DNA of 64,000 nt from Orientallactaga sibirica (GCA_036365145.1 JAEOAD010002712.1:3243001-3307000); one strand, 5' to 3'; counted from the first letter of the stretch, positions 44,857 through 56,550 are shown. Notes: generated by a model not told the origin, from the letters alone. A program made the numbers and translations.

Positions 44857-45310
44857 TTGGTTTTTCAAGGTAGGGTCTCACTCTGGCCCAGGCTGACCTG
44901 GAATTAACTATGTAGTCTCAGGCTGGCCTTGAACTCACAGCAGTCCTCCTACCTCTGCCCCCCAAGTGCTGAGATTAAAGGCATGTGCTACCACGCCTGG
45001 CTTAAAATTTTTGAGGTAGGGTCTTGCTGTAGCCCAGGCTGACCTGGAATTGACTAGGTAGTCTCAGGGTGGCCTTAAATTCACGGTGATCCTTCTACCT
45101 CTGCCTCCTGAGTGCTGGGATTAAAGGCATGTGCTGCCACTCCTGCCAGAAAGAGAGAATGAGTGTGCCAGGGCCTCTAGCCACTATAAACAAACTCCAG
45201 TCACATGTGCCACCTTGTTCACCTTGTTTTATGTGGGTACTGGGGAATCAAACTCGGGTCATTAGACTTTGTGGACAAGCACCTTAACCACTGAACCATC
45301 TCTCCAGCCC
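44857..45310 (-). mobile_element. Composite: two B1s inside a B2-like SINE tail
   Basis: B1s at 44857-45003 and 45006-45147, B2-like body 45148-45310. cagctaaaata flanks the whole composite (44808 and 45309), so the B2-like copy came first. Confidence 0.9.
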
Positions 45311-45391
45311 AGCTAAAATAATTTGAAGATGAACAAAATGGTAATTCTTCCCACGATATGTCAAGTCTTAGTGTAGTTGAAACACAGTGGA

Positions 45392-45500
45392 GGGGCTGCT
45401 GGTGGCGCTCAGTGGCAGAGCACTTGTCTAGTATGTGTGAAGCCTGGCATTCATTTCCAGCACTTCCCAAAATAGAACAGAACAAAACAAAACAAAAACT
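45392..45500 (+). mobile_element. ID SINE (tRNA-Ala type)
   Basis: ctggtggcgctcagtggcag head and gcctggcattcatttccagc, with AAAAC tail. Confidence 0.8.
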
Positions 45501-45529
45501 CTGAAAGCAGAGTCAGAATATGGGAGAGT

Positions 45530-45830
45530 TAGGCAAGGCTTGACAGCGCCTGCCTGAAAGCCTGTAATCCCAGCACATGGGAGGTGGAGACAGGAGGATC
45601 AGTTCAGGTAGTCCTTGACTACATAGTAAGTTCCAGACCAGTGGGCTACATAAGACTATCTCAAAACAAAAATGTGGGGGTCCTGTCATGATGGCTCTCG
45701 CCTTTAATCCCTGCACTCAGGAGGCTGAGATAGGAGAATGGCTGTGAGATCAAGTCAGCCTGGGCTAGAGAGTAAGTTCCAGGTCAGCTTAGACTAGAGT
45801 GAGACTCTGCCTCAAAACTAACAAAAATCC
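45530..45830 (+). mobile_element. Two B1 SINEs, older and younger
   Basis: 45530-45672 is diverged; 45681-45830 closer to consensus. Confidence 0.82.
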
Positions 45831-46410
45831 CACAAAACATTATAATATAGGGGCAGTTACAGATCAGTGGGAAGATAAGAGAATCCAGATCTACGGTTTG
45901 AGAACTCATATCTGACTGAGGAAGCATCAGATACCAGTGAGTGGAGGGTGAGCTCTTCATTTGTTACAGTATGGCACAGGAGCCGCTTTGTCCCGCAAGG
46001 CCAGACCTGAGCTTTTATACTTCATTGGTTTTACACTGGATGTGCAAAGTGAGTATGACACCTTTAGAAAGGGGCAACACAAAGATAGATACGACATAAA
46101 CTAGTACATATAATTATAGACAGAGAAGGGTTCTTGTGTTATCTAAAGGAGGAACATGAAGGACATGGTACAAGATGGCTGAATCTTCATCCTCTGTAGC
46201 AGGACATCACGGGAAGATTTGAAGTATAGTGTTCTGGAAAGAGCAGTCCTCAGCTTTCTATAAATGATATGGAAATAAGTAGCAAAAGAAGCATTTGGGG
46301 GGGGGGTTGTATCTTGGCACCAGGGATATTTTTGTTGTCTTATCTTCCAGTGTGCTTTGACCTTTGAAGCCTATGTGCATATGTTACTGAGTTTAAGAAT
46401 GTAAATTCCT

Positions 46411-46632
46411 GGGCTAGAGAAATGGCTTAGTGGTTAAGGAGCTTGCCTGCGAAACTTAAGGACCGAGATTAGATTCCCCAGAACCTGTGTAAGCCAGATA
46501 CTCAAGGTGGTGCATGCGTCTGGGATTTGTTTGCAGTGACTAGAGGACCTGGTGGGTGCTCTCACTCTCTTTCTCCCCCCCCCCCGCCCCACTTTCTCTC
46601 AAATAAGTAAATGAACTTTATATTTTTAAAAG
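46411..46632 (+). mobile_element. B2-like tRNA SINE
   Basis: aagaatgtaaattc / aagaatacaaattc flanks; C run at 46574-46590. Confidence 0.93.
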
Positions 46633-46977
46633 AATACAAATTCGTAATCTTATTCTTGCAGACAAGACTCGAGTGATAGCTTTCCACATGTTGCTGCAAG
46701 CGAACATGTTCCTGTGCTGTAACTCAGCTGCAGTTCTTTAGACTCAGGCCACAGTGACTTGCTTCTGTCCTCAGCCTGCTGGGTTAGGAGCCCTGTGAAA
46801 TCCAGAACTAGTTCTCTCAGAATATCCTGTGCTTAGTTCCTTCTATCTGTTTGACCTAATTGAATTGAGAGCTAAATTGTATGAATCTTGGCTCATATTT
46901 TGGATTTTTGATGGCTTAAATATCAAATGTTCTAACTCAGATGTAGAGAGAGCCATCTGCTAAGCTAAGCATTTTCT

Positions 46978-47125
46978 TTTTTTCTTTCTTGAGGTAGGGT
47001 TTCACTGTAGCCCAGGCTGACCTGGAATTTACTATGTAGTCTCAGGGTGGCCTTGAACTCAGAGTTCCTCTTAGCTCTTCCTCCTGAGTGCTGGGGTTAA
47101 AGGCATGTGCCACCATACCTGGCTA
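46978..47125 (-). mobile_element. B1 SINE
   Basis: Complete antisense copy with gggttaaag variant. Confidence 0.92.
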
Positions 47126-47466
47126 CATTTTTTTTTTTGAAAGTGCAATTTCATGTAATACTCTTAGTTGGGATTTTATGGATTTTAGTAAAATACTTTG
47201 GATTTAAAAGCACATTCTAGATTACTAAAAATAATATTTGTGGCTCAAAAATGAGGAGCTGGTTTTTCATGTGGTAGCTATTAATGTTTTAAGAGTTTAC
47301 ATCCGGTATGTCTAGGTTTACTTACTTCCATCCCCCACAAGCTCCTCTTATTTCATTTTAAGAGAACTGGTTTTCAGTGCATTTGATCCCTTGCCATATT
47401 AGAGGATTGCTTGTTTTAATATTTTAATTCCATGGTAACTTCTCAATCAGTTAAGAAGTAGTTTGG

Positions 47467-47846
47467 GGGCTGGAGAGATGGCTTAGCGGTTAACTGCTTG
47501 CCTGTGAAGCCTAAAGACCCCAGTTCAAGGCTCAATTCCCCAGTACCCATGTATGCTAGATGCACAAGGTGGTGCATGCATCTGGAGTTCATTTGCAGTG
47601 GCTGGAGGCCCTGGCGCACCCATTCTCTATCTGCTTCTTTCTCTCTGTCTGTCACTCTCAAATGAATAAATAAAAATGATTTTTTAAAACACCAAAAAAA
47701 AAAAAATAGCCAGGTGTGGTGGCACACAACTTTAATCCCAGCACTCGGGAGGCAGAAGTAGGAGGATTGCCATGAGTTCTGACATTACATAGTGAATACC
47801 AGGTCAGCCTGGGCTAGAGCGAGACCCAACCTCGAAAAAAAAAAAA
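47467..47846 (+). mobile_element. B2-like SINE followed by B1
   Basis: 47467-47695 and 47708-47846; agtagtttgg flanks the pair, so the B1 probably landed in the B2-like tail. Confidence 0.92.
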
Positions 47847-48069
47847 GTAGTTTGGTCTTGAGCAAGCATTTAGTCAACTCTCTTGGCTGTGTTTAAGAGA
47901 GTGTCCATGCTGTCTGAGCAGATAGTAGTGTAAGTTCTTGGTCCAAACACTCTCCTATCCCCAGCCCCCTGTTCACCCTATTTAAAATGACATCATCCAA
48001 CAATGTCACTGTGTTCTTTCAAGAGTTCAGTTGTTACACCCAAACTTTACTGTTTAATTCTGCTTTGTT

Positions 48070-48530
48070 TGTCTGCTTTTATTAAGTAGAACCTGTGTAT
48101 GGAACATCATGGTTTGGCGCCATCATTCCCCTCCTCCCTGCCCCCACTCCACTGGCCCTGCTCCTCCGTGGGATTGCTGGTACTCCATGAGTTGTGAGAG
48201 CAGCAGTCAGCCAGTGCCTCTGGATGCTCCCTCCCACCCTGTGGCTCTTAACAAGTTTTCCACCCCCTCTGCTGCAATGGTGTTGAGCTTTAGTGTTGAG
48301 CTCTCAGCAGCTTCTGGATCTCTGCTTTGGTGCATTTTGAGTATCCTTAAGGTCTGTCACCATCACTCTGGTACTGGTTTTCAGGCTTGCCATGGAAGCA
48401 GCACTCTTGCTCATCTCGCCAGTTCCTCTGTGGTTTCCCCTGGGCCCTGGCTGATGTGTGAAGGATGGCTCATCTCCTGCTCAGGAGTCAGTTATCCTTT
48501 CTTGTCTTGTTGGTAGATTTTAGTTGTCCT
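48070..48530 (-). mobile_element. Probable older L1 3' UTR fragment
   Basis: gtggctcttaacaag, ccccctctgctgcaatgg and gagctctcagcagcttc resemble the L1 3' UTR stretch around 24895-24995, but divergence is high. The + strand reading frame across it is proline/serine-rich and probably meaningless. Confidence 0.45.
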
Positions 48531-48651
48531 TGGTTTTTGCTGCCTTCTGTAAAAGAAAAACAGCTTCTCCATCAGTGACATCAGCATAGGTTATAAAGGG
48601 GATACACATGGTTAATTAAAGGTGCACCCATCTAAATCTCTCTGGGTATTT

Positions 48652-48908
48652 TGTTGTTGTTGTTTGAGGTAGGGTCTTACTGTGGTCCAGGCTGACCTGG
48701 AACTCGGTCTATAGCTCAGGGGTTAAAGGCACTTGCTGGTAAACCCTGCCAGTCCAGTTTCAGTTCCCTCAGACCCATGTAAAGCCAGATGCATAAAATG
48801 AAACATGTGTCTGGAGTTTGTTTACAGCAACAAGGGGCCTTGTCCTCCCTCCATCCTCCTCCCCCCTCTTTCTCTGTGAAAATAAAGCAATAAAAATATT
48901 TTTTTTTA
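48652..48908 (+). mobile_element. B1 fragment (-) interrupted by B2-like SINE (+)
   Basis: 48652-48704 is the start of an antisense B1; 48705-48908 is a diverged B2-like copy. Confidence 0.78.
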
Positions 48909-48922
48909 AAATCATGGCTAGA

Positions 48923-49256
48923 AGCCAGGCATGGTGGTGCACACCTTTAATCCCAGCACTTGGGAGGCAGAAGTGGGAGGATCACCATGAGTTCAAGGCT
49001 ACCCTGAGACTACAGAGTGAATTCCAGGTCAGCCTGGGCTAGAGCGAGACCCTACCTTGAAAAACAAAAACAAAAATCAAGGCTAGAGAGATGGCTCAGA
49101 GGTTAAGGCAATTGCCTGCAAAGCCTAACAACCCAGGTTTGAGTCTCCAGTATCCATGTAAGCCAGATGCACTGAGTGGTACATGCGTCTGGTTTGCAGT
49201 GGCAGGAAGCCCTGGCAGGCCCATACTCATTCTCTCTGTCAGTTTCCCTCTCTCAG

Positions 49257-49304
<48 letters not shown>

Positions 49305-49330
49305 GAATAATGAATAAAATACAAAAAAAA
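48923..49330 (+). mobile_element. B1 followed by B2-like SINE
   Basis: 48923-49077 and 49081-49330; atcatggctagaa and atcaaggctagag flank the B1. Long CT run at 49241-49301. Confidence 0.9.
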
Positions 49331-49448
49331 AAAGATGTAAAGTCAATATAATGATCTCATTGACAGAATTAAAGGAATTTTTAAATAAAATACAAGTCTC
49401 ATTCATTAAAAAAACACTTAGAAAACAGCATAGAAAAGGATTTCTTAA

Positions 49449-49610
49449 AGCTGAAAAGATTGCTTAGCAGTTAGTAGGCACTTGCTTATTTGCAAAGCTT
49501 GCCAGTCTGGGTTCAGTTCCCCAGCCTGACCCTTGTCAGACCAGACAGGCACTCATTTGCAGCAGCAAGAGACCCTGATGCACACAGATGCACACAATGC
49601 AAGTACGTAT
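49449..49610 (+). mobile_element. B2-like tRNA SINE, degenerate
   Basis: gattgcttagcagttag and gggttcagttccccag retained; middle deleted. Confidence 0.75.
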
Positions 49611-49779
49611 ATAACTTTTAAGTTTTAAAACAGAAGAGGATTTCTTTCATCTGATTAATGAGATGTACAAAAGAATCTATAGTCACTTCTCCCCCCTAAA
49701 AAACTAAGATGGACAGAGGAGTAGGCTCATTTTTATTACTTTCTTTTTTTCTTTTGAGGCAAGCCCAACAGACTAGCCT

Positions 49780-49997
49780 CTCTTTTTTCATGCAAGAGAG
49801 AGAGAGAGAATTGGCATGCCAGGGCCTCCAGCCACTGCAGTACAACTCCAGATATATGTGCCCCCTTGTGCATGCATGTATGACCTGTATGCTTGTGTCA
49901 CTTTGTGTGTCTGGCCTGTGTGGGACCTGGAGAGTTGAACATGGGTCCTTAGGCTTTGCAGGCAAGCACCTTAACTGCTAAATCATCTCTCCAGCCC
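49780..49997 (-). mobile_element. B2-like tRNA SINE, long form
   Basis: Extra segment tgcatgtatgacctgtatgc. ctcatttttattactttctt flanks it. Confidence 0.92.
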
Positions 49998-50027
49998 TCA
50001 TTTTTATTACTTTCTTTTCTTTTTTTC

Positions 50028-50179
50028 TTTTTTTGTGGTTTTTTGAGATATGGTCTCATTCTAGCCCAGGCTGACCTGGAATACACTGTGTAGTCTCAGG
50101 GTGGCCTCAGACTCATGGCAATCCCCCTACCTCTGCCTCCTGAGGGCTGGGATTAAAGGCATGCACTACCACATCCAGC
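50028..50179 (-). mobile_element. B1 SINE
   Basis: Inserted in the duplicated flank of the preceding SINE; tttattactttct recurs after it. Confidence 0.93.
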
Positions 50180-50302
50180 TTTTATTACTTTCTAATAAGG
50201 GCAGTGTGGCAAAAAAAAAAAGTGTAAATACAAAAGAATGTAAAACTAAATTTGTTGTTAATTGTATTAGTTTGTCTGCCTTGATTCCAGTTAAGATTAT
50301 AC

Positions 50303-50375
50303 AGTCCCAGCTACTTGGAAGTAAAAGGTCTCAAGTTGGAGGCCAGCCTGGGCATATAAGTGAGACCTTGACTTA
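50303..50375 (+). mobile_element. 7SL-derived SINE fragment
   Basis: cccagctacttggaagtaaa and ggaggccagcctgggc; old. Confidence 0.5.
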
Positions 50376-50640
50376 AGAATCATAGGGTTCATTAGAGGAT
50401 AGAGACATTTACTCTTTCATCAACAAGCCCTGCCTAACCCTTATGTGTAAACGGCAGAGAACTCAGTAAACAGACTTCTTAAAGAGAGCAGGACAATTGA
50501 CAAAAGTGACTTTGTTGTTTTTAATCAGCTCTCTTTCAAATCCACCTCACTACATGGAGTAGTGCGCTCAGACTCTTAGAGCCAAGGAGCCGAGAGCCAG
50601 TGAGGTTGGAGGGTGTGGTGAGCACACACCGTTTCTCCAT

Positions 50641-50733
50641 GGGACTGCGCACACACACTGTAGTGAGGTCCATGGGCCATGCTTCCCTGGGGCTGGCTTC
50701 TGTGGGACCGCTCACACACTGTAGTGAGGTCGT
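50641..50733. repeat. Short imperfect direct repeat
   Basis: cacacacactgtagtgaggtc at ~50651-50672 and ctcacacactgtagtgaggtc at ~50710-50731, in otherwise unassigned intron. Confidence 0.75.
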
Positions 50734-50879
50734 CTGTCTGAGCATCCTTAGGACCCTTGGGATCCTCCCTAGGAGTCTGCACTGTTAGTTTAAATGTGGG
50801 CGAAAGCAGTAAGATTCTTGGAACTTGATTTCTCTCTCTCTCTCTCTTTCCTTTAGGTAGTTGTTTACAGGTATGTGCA

Positions 50880-51003
50880 TATGCGTGTATGGATGCATGG
50901 GGGCCTCTAGCTACTGCAAACAAAATGCCTGTCTTATGTGGCTTGGCAATTAAGCCAGGGCAGGCAGGCTTTGCAAGCCAGTACCTTTAACCACTCAGCC
51001 TTC
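50880..51003 (-). mobile_element. B2-like tRNA SINE fragment
   Basis: gggcctctagctactgcaaa to taaccactcagcc with middle deleted. Confidence 0.75.
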
Positions 51004-51195
51004 TTCTTTGCTCATTATAACAGATTTCTCCTTATAACATGCTCTTTGAAGAAACAAAAGGATATGCTTCAGTAGCCCAGAGACTCCCATCTCATTTGAA
51101 ATTTTATCTCCTTGTCTGTATAGCCCTGATTATATTAATAACAATATTAAGAGCCCTTAAAATTCTTATCAGGAATCCTTTATTTTTTCTTTTTT

Positions 51196-51304
51196 TTTCT
51201 AGGTAAGGTCTCACCTACTCCAGGCTGGCACTGAACTAACGACAGTCCTCCTAACCCTGCCTCCCTCATGCTGAGATTAAAGATGTATGCCACCACACCC
51301 ATCT
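51196..51304 (-). mobile_element. B1 SINE, shortened and diverged
   Basis: ctaggtaaggtctcacctac to gccaccacacccatct. Confidence 0.82.
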
Positions 51305-51394
51305 AGGAATGCATTTTTAAAAATATTTGGTAGTAAATGTCCTTTTTTTTTTTTTAAGTTTATTTATTTATTTATTTATTTTTTCTTTCTTTCT

Positions 51395-51549
51395 TTCTTG
51401 TTTTAGTTTTTGCAAGGTAGGGTCTCACTCTGGTCCAGGTTGACCTGGAATTAACTATGTAGTCTCAGGGTGGCCTCGAACTCTCGGCGATCCTCCTACC
51501 TCTGCCTCCCAAGTGCTGGGATTAAAGGCGTGCGCCACCACGCCCGGCT
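51395..51549 (-). mobile_element. B1 SINE
   Basis: Near-consensus; gtaaatgtccttt flanks it and its TTTA/TTTC tail. Confidence 0.94.
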
Positions 51550-51606
51550 GTAAATGTCCTTTTACATGACTGGCTTTGAGGCCAGCTTCATTGTTGCTTC
51601 AATTTA

Positions 51607-51607
51607 A

Positions 51608-51638
<31 letters not shown>

Positions 51639-51828
51639 CTGAGACAAAGAGGGGGAAAGAGAGAGAGGGAGAGTGAGAATGGGCACGCCAGGGCCTCTAG
51701 CCATTGCAAATGAACTCCATACGCATGTGCCACCATGTGCATCTGGCTTATGTGGGACCTGGAGAATCGATCCAGGATCCTTAGGCTTCACAGGCATGTG
51801 CCTTAACCGCTGAGCCATCTCTCCAGCC
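51607..51828 (-). mobile_element. B2-like tRNA SINE
   Basis: ATTT-repeat tail; ends ccatctctccagcccc. Confidence 0.94.
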
Positions 51829-52094
51829 CCTCCCTTTTAAAAAAGATTTTATTTTTATTTACTTGTTACTTCAGTTTATAGGAAGACAGTAAGAGTGTGT
51901 GTGCGTGCATGCGTGTGTGCGTGCATGTGGTATTCAGTAACAGCCGTGGACCCACAGTCCCCCACCAGCAACTGCAGGTGCAGTCTGGTGACAACAGCTG
52001 ATGCAGAACTCAGAGAGCCTGGGAGCTCGGTGGTGCTTGCCCTGGCTGACATGGCACCAAGCCACCCATAGCCACAACGCTGGCAGAGTGCCAG

Positions 52095-52295
52095 TCTTAT
52101 CTTGACAAGTACTGTGTAAGCACTTTACATGTATGATGACTCGGTAAAATGAATGAGCTTATCAGCACACAGATGAGAGAAGTAAGCCATCCAGAATTAA
52201 ACAAGTGACGCAACGGCAGGTGGTGGAGCCAGGCTTCAACCACGTGTAGTCTTGGAGAGGGCTGTGTTCTTAGTCACCATGTTATACTGTCTTGG
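52095..52295 (+). mobile_element. MIR (ancient tRNA-derived SINE)
   Basis: gtgtaagcactttacatgta, cacagatgagagaagtaag, ggtggtggagccaggctt and tgttatactgtct follow MIR order. Shared with other mammals, so it predates the species-specific SINEs. Confidence 0.75.
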
Positions 52296-52490
52296 GCTCA
52301 TTTAAATTGTGCCCAGAAAGCAACGATTCAGTTAACCATCCCTGTCCCCCCTCCACTGTTAGCAGAAGGGAATCCAAGGTGTTACACTCATTGACTCAGT
52401 GACCCAGACATCAAACCTGGAGATGTGAAGCGGTCAGAGCAGAGAGCTGTGGTTTGAAGAGAGTCCAGTTACTTAAGAGTGTAGGTCTTG

Positions 52491-52526
52491 GGACTGCAGA
52501 GGTGGCTTAGCAGTTAAGGCACTTGC
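52491..52526 (+). mobile_element. B2-like SINE head only (36 bp)
   Basis: gggactgcagaggtggctta then gcacttgcc, flanked by taagagtgtaggtctt on both sides. Confidence 0.75.
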
Positions 52527-52543
52527 CTAAGAGTGTAGGTCTT

Positions 52544-52814
52544 AAGCCAGGCATGGTGGCACAATCCTTTCATCCCAGCACTCAGAAGGCTGAGGTACAA
52601 GGATAGCTGTGACTTCAAAATCAGCCTGGACTAGGTTTTAAAAAACTAGAAACAATGGCCGGGTGTGGTGGCGCACGCCTTTAATCCCAGCACTCGGGAG
52701 GCAGAGGTAGGCGGATCGCCGTGAGTTCGAGGCCACCCTGAGACTACATAGTTAATTCCAGGTCAGCCTGGACCAGAGTGAAACCCTACCTCGAAAAACC
52801 AAAAAAAAAAAAAA
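52544..52814 (+). mobile_element. Two B1 SINEs
   Basis: 52544-52640 shortened; 52659-52814 near-consensus with aaaactagaaaca flanks. Confidence 0.92.
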
Positions 52815-52899
52815 CTAGAAACATTAGCCTGTTGGTTGATGTGACTGTGTGTGTGGAATGTACCTGTGTATGTGTGTGGTTATGCACGTGTGTAGGTGC

Positions 52900-53180
52900 A
52901 GAGGAAGTTGTTGAATGTCCTTCTCTATCACTCTCGTGCCTTACTTCCGGGTGACAGTCTCTCACTGAACCTGGAGCTTGCTGTCCTGTTCACTCCTCTC
53001 TCCCACATAAGACTGGCTTCCCAGCTAGCCCCAGTGATCATCCTGTCTCTGCGCAGTTCTGCTTAGTGCTGGGGTTACAGGCATTCGTGGCCATGCCCAG
53101 CTTTTCATGGGGATCAAACTTGGGTCCACATGCTTGTGCAGCCAAGTGCACTTAACACTGAGCTCTTTCCCCAGCTCTGT
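52900..53180 (-). mobile_element. B4 SINE, old
   Basis: ggtgacagtctctcactgaa, gctggggttacaggcattcg, then ID part caagtgcacttaacactgag. Confidence 0.7.
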
Positions 53181-53763
53181 CAAATGATGTTATATACTGT
53201 AACCATTTTTTAAATGTCAGGACATCCTTTAGTCTTTCTGGTTTGGGTTCATTCAAGACAGAGAGATACTCTAATCAGTTTAGATTAGATTTCAAATCAG
53301 GCTTTAGGATAGCAAGCAAAACTTGAAGTTTCTGGACCTTAGGATTTCCTTCTCCAGTAAGAAGCTCAGCTCAACTCAAAGCCAGTGGGCTCCATGCACA
53401 GGCTAAGAACTTCCTATCCACTGCTGCCTCTACCTGTAAATGTGAGGAAACAAGCAGCCATTAATCACCAGGTGATTGTGACAGAAGACAGAAAGCAAAA
53501 CAAACATGGAGGGTGGTGTGCAGGAACAGAGGTAGTGCAAGGAGAAGAGAGCTACTTCCAAGTATCCCAGGAGTACGTTGGCATTCCTTAACCCTTTCTT
53601 CTACTTTTGTGAATTTTAAAAACTTTCCATTATAGTTTTGAAGCCTCATAGGAGTAACTACAACAGTAAACTGAAGATAGCAGACAGTTAAAACCTCTGA
53701 GAAATTAAAACTACATCAAAAGAAAAACTCAGAGGCTTAGAAGTTAATATGTATCCCCAAAAG

Positions 53764-54133
53764 CAGGCCGAAAAGATGGCTCAGCAATTAATGGTGCTTT
53801 CTTGCAAAGCCTGACAGCCTGGGTTTGGTTCCCTAGTACCCACATAAAGTGGCATATGCATCTGGAGTTCATTTGCAGTGGCAGAGGCCCTGGTACACCC
53901 ATTCCCCCACCCCTCTCTGCTAGCAAATAAATAAATAAATAAATAAATAATTCTAAAAAGTACCCTGAGCCGGGCGTGGTGGCTCACGCCTTTAATCCCA
54001 GCACTCGGGAGGCAGAGGTAGGATGATTGCCGTGAGTTCGAGGCCACCCTGAGACTACATAGTGAATTCCAGGTCAGCCTGAACTAGAGTGAGACCCTAC
54101 CTCGGAAAACCAAAAAAAAAAAAAAAAAAAAAA
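53764..54133 (+). mobile_element. B2-like SINE followed by B1
   Basis: 53764-53953 and 53970-54133; aaaaagtaccctga flanks the B1. Confidence 0.92.
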
Positions 54134-54146
54134 AAGTACCCTGATG

Positions 54147-54325
54147 CTTGCTTGCAATGCCTGACAGCTCAGGTTGAAATCCCCAGTACCAATATAAAGC
54201 CAAATGCACAAAGTGACACATGTGTCTGAGTTCATTTGCAGTGGCAGAGTGGCCTTGGCATGCCTGTTCTCTTCCCCTCCCTTTCCCCCCCACTTGCAAA
54301 TAGATAATAAATTTTAAAAATATTA
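54147..54325 (+). mobile_element. B2-like tRNA SINE, 5' truncated
   Basis: Starts at cttgcttgcaatgcctgaca; C-rich tail. Confidence 0.85.
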
Positions 54326-54331
54326 AACAAG

Positions 54332-54553
54332 GGGCTGGAGAGATGGCTTAGCAATTAAGGCGCATGCCTGTGAAGCCCAAGGACACAGGTTCAATTCTCC
54401 AGGTCCCACGTAAGCCAAATGCACATAGGGCACATGCATTTGGTGTTCGTTTGCAGTGGCTAGAGGCCCTGGTGTGCCCATTCGCACTCTCTGTCTATCT
54501 CTGTCTCCCTCTCTCTCCTCTCTCTGTCTCTAATAAATAAAAATCATATATAT
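54332..54553 (+). mobile_element. B2-like tRNA SINE
   Basis: Near-consensus, with CT-rich tail and aataaataaa. Confidence 0.94.
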
Positions 54554-54567
54554 ATGGAACAAAATCC

Positions 54568-54665
54568 AGACGTGGTGGCGCACACCTTTAATCCCAGTAC
54601 TCGGGAGGCAGAGGTAGGAAGATCACCATGAGTTCGAGGCCACCCTGAGACTGCAGAGTGAATTC
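54568..54665 (+). mobile_element. B1 SINE, abruptly 3' truncated
   Basis: Breaks at gtgaattcc into a 22-nt motif that recurs inverted at 55574-55595. Confidence 0.88.
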
Positions 54666-54683
54666 CACTCAACTGCCTAGAGT

Positions 54684-54686
<3 letters not shown>

Positions 54687-54781
<95 letters not shown>

Positions 54782-54808
54782 GTATATGTATATGTATGTA
54801 TGTATAGA
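54687..54808. repeat. (TC)n-(TA)n-(TATG)n compound microsatellite
   Basis: A CT run, then a TA run, then tatg repeats, following a truncated B1. Confidence 0.95.
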
Positions 54809-54879
54809 TCTGACAAAAAAGGTACTCCAAAAAGATAAAGAAGCCTGAATCCCATGTTTAGCCAATTATCAACCAAGGA

Positions 54880-55265
54880 CTATGTTAGTTAGCTTTCTGT
54901 CACTGTAACAAATACTAGAGAGAATCAACCAATGAAGAGAAAAGGGTTATTTTTATTTTGGTTTACAGTTGTGGAGGCTTTGGTCCATGGTCAGCTGGCC
55001 CTGTTGCGTTTGGTCTGCAATGAAGTAAGCATGAGGTAGGATGGCAAGAGTGCCTGATGGAACAAACCTATCACCTTATGTCTGAAGAGCAAAAAGAAAA
55101 AAGGAAGAAGCTGGGGTCCCATACCCCACTTCAAGGGAACCACTTCAATGACTTAGACCTTGCAGCAAGACCCACATCTCAAAAGTCTCCCAAAAGCTCC
55201 TTCCTGGGGTTCTAGCTTCTGAACACATGGGCTTTGTAAAACATTCAAGATCCAAAGTACAGCAA
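54880..55265 (-). mobile_element. ERVL-MaLR LTR, degraded
   Basis: + strand ttagttagctttctgtcactg, then ggtttacagttgtggaggc, ggtcccataccccacttcaa and acattcaagatccaaa follow the known order of a rodent MaLR LTR read in reverse. Termini are eroded. Confidence 0.65.
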
Positions 55266-55644
55266 GACAGAAAAATGGCAGAGGAAGTCCCCTTTCTCCA
55301 AACATGACCAGCAGATGTGTTCTACCAAGAATAAAGGAAGGAAGCAGGAGGCACCAGACAATACTCCACTTACCATCAGGCATGCCAGGGCCGGCCGAAA
55401 GGTAGACAGCTTCAGAGTCACCGGAGCAAATCCCAAGGCTGAGACGTGTGAGCGCACATTGTCTCTGGTTGCTTTGACACCACAGGCAGCATTGAGTAGT
55501 GTGACAGATCAAATAACCTAGAATATTTTCTCCCTGGCCTTGTGGTAAAAGTTTGTGGACTAATCTAGAGAATTGACTCTAGGCAGTTGAATGGAAAGCT
55601 TGCAGCTAAATTAGTTATATGTACATCGAAAAATAAGCAAATGA

Positions 55645-55960
55645 TGGGGCTGTAGAGATGGCTCAGCAGGCACAGTAATTCCTGTACAAACATGAGGCCC
55701 TGCATTCAGATCCCCAGCACCCACATGAAATGTCAGGTACTGTGGTGTACACCTGGGAAGGCAGACACGGGAGGATCCCTGTGGCTTGCTGGCTAGTAGT
55801 CTCCTGACTTGATAAGCTCCAGGCTCAGTGAGAGACCCTGTCTCAAGAAAACAAGATGGAGAGCAATTGAGGAAAAGACCAGTCATCCAACTTTGACACA
55901 CATACACATACATACACACGTATGTGTGCACTCACACATGCATAAAAACACATGCAGAAA
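55645..55960 (+). mobile_element. B4 SINE
   Basis: gctgtagagatggctcagca head, tgtggtgtacacctgggaag, then CA-rich tail. Confidence 0.78.
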
Positions 55961-55981
55961 AAAATTTTTTTTAAATTAGCA

Positions 55982-56200
55982 GGGCTGGAGAGAAGGCTTA
56001 GTGGTTAAGGTGGTTGCCTGCAAAGCCAAAGGATGCAGGTTTGATTCCCCAGGACCCACATAAGCCAGATGCGCAAGGTGGTGTATGCATTTGCAGCAGC
56101 TGGAGGACTTGGTGCACCCATTCTCTTTCCCTCCCTCCCTCCCCACCTCTCTCTCTCTCTTCTCAAATAAATAAATAAAATTAGAAAAGAAAAGAAAAGC
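55982..56200 (+). mobile_element. B2-like tRNA SINE
   Basis: gggctggagagaaggcttag head; CT-rich tail. Confidence 0.93.
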
Positions 56201-56550
56201 AAATGTAAAACAATAATGTTGCTTAATCCAGGAAAAACAAATAATGGACAAAAAAAGTAGCCATGAATTCCTCCATGTCTCTGCTACATGTGCTTGGGAT
56301 GGCAGCGCGCACACTTGGAGGGGAAGCACTGGAGGATGGGTGGGGTGTGCATGTGTGTTGGGCAGAGGAAGAGAGAAGAGCTTGCGGCCTCTGCATGTGA
56401 AACTAAAGCAAATACCCCTCTAAGTGCAAAGGCAATGGTTTAAGTGAGGTGTTTGTGGTACCTCTATGGAGGGGAAGCTGGGGAGAAGACTAGGATGGCC
56501 ATTTTCAGGTAACTTCTGCAGGCGCGCGTGCGTGCGTGCGTGTGTGTGTG

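Noticed and set aside
48109..48516. 135-codon + strand frame rich in Ser/Pro/Cys
   Set aside because: No splice or start context; sequence resembles an old antisense L1 3' UTR.
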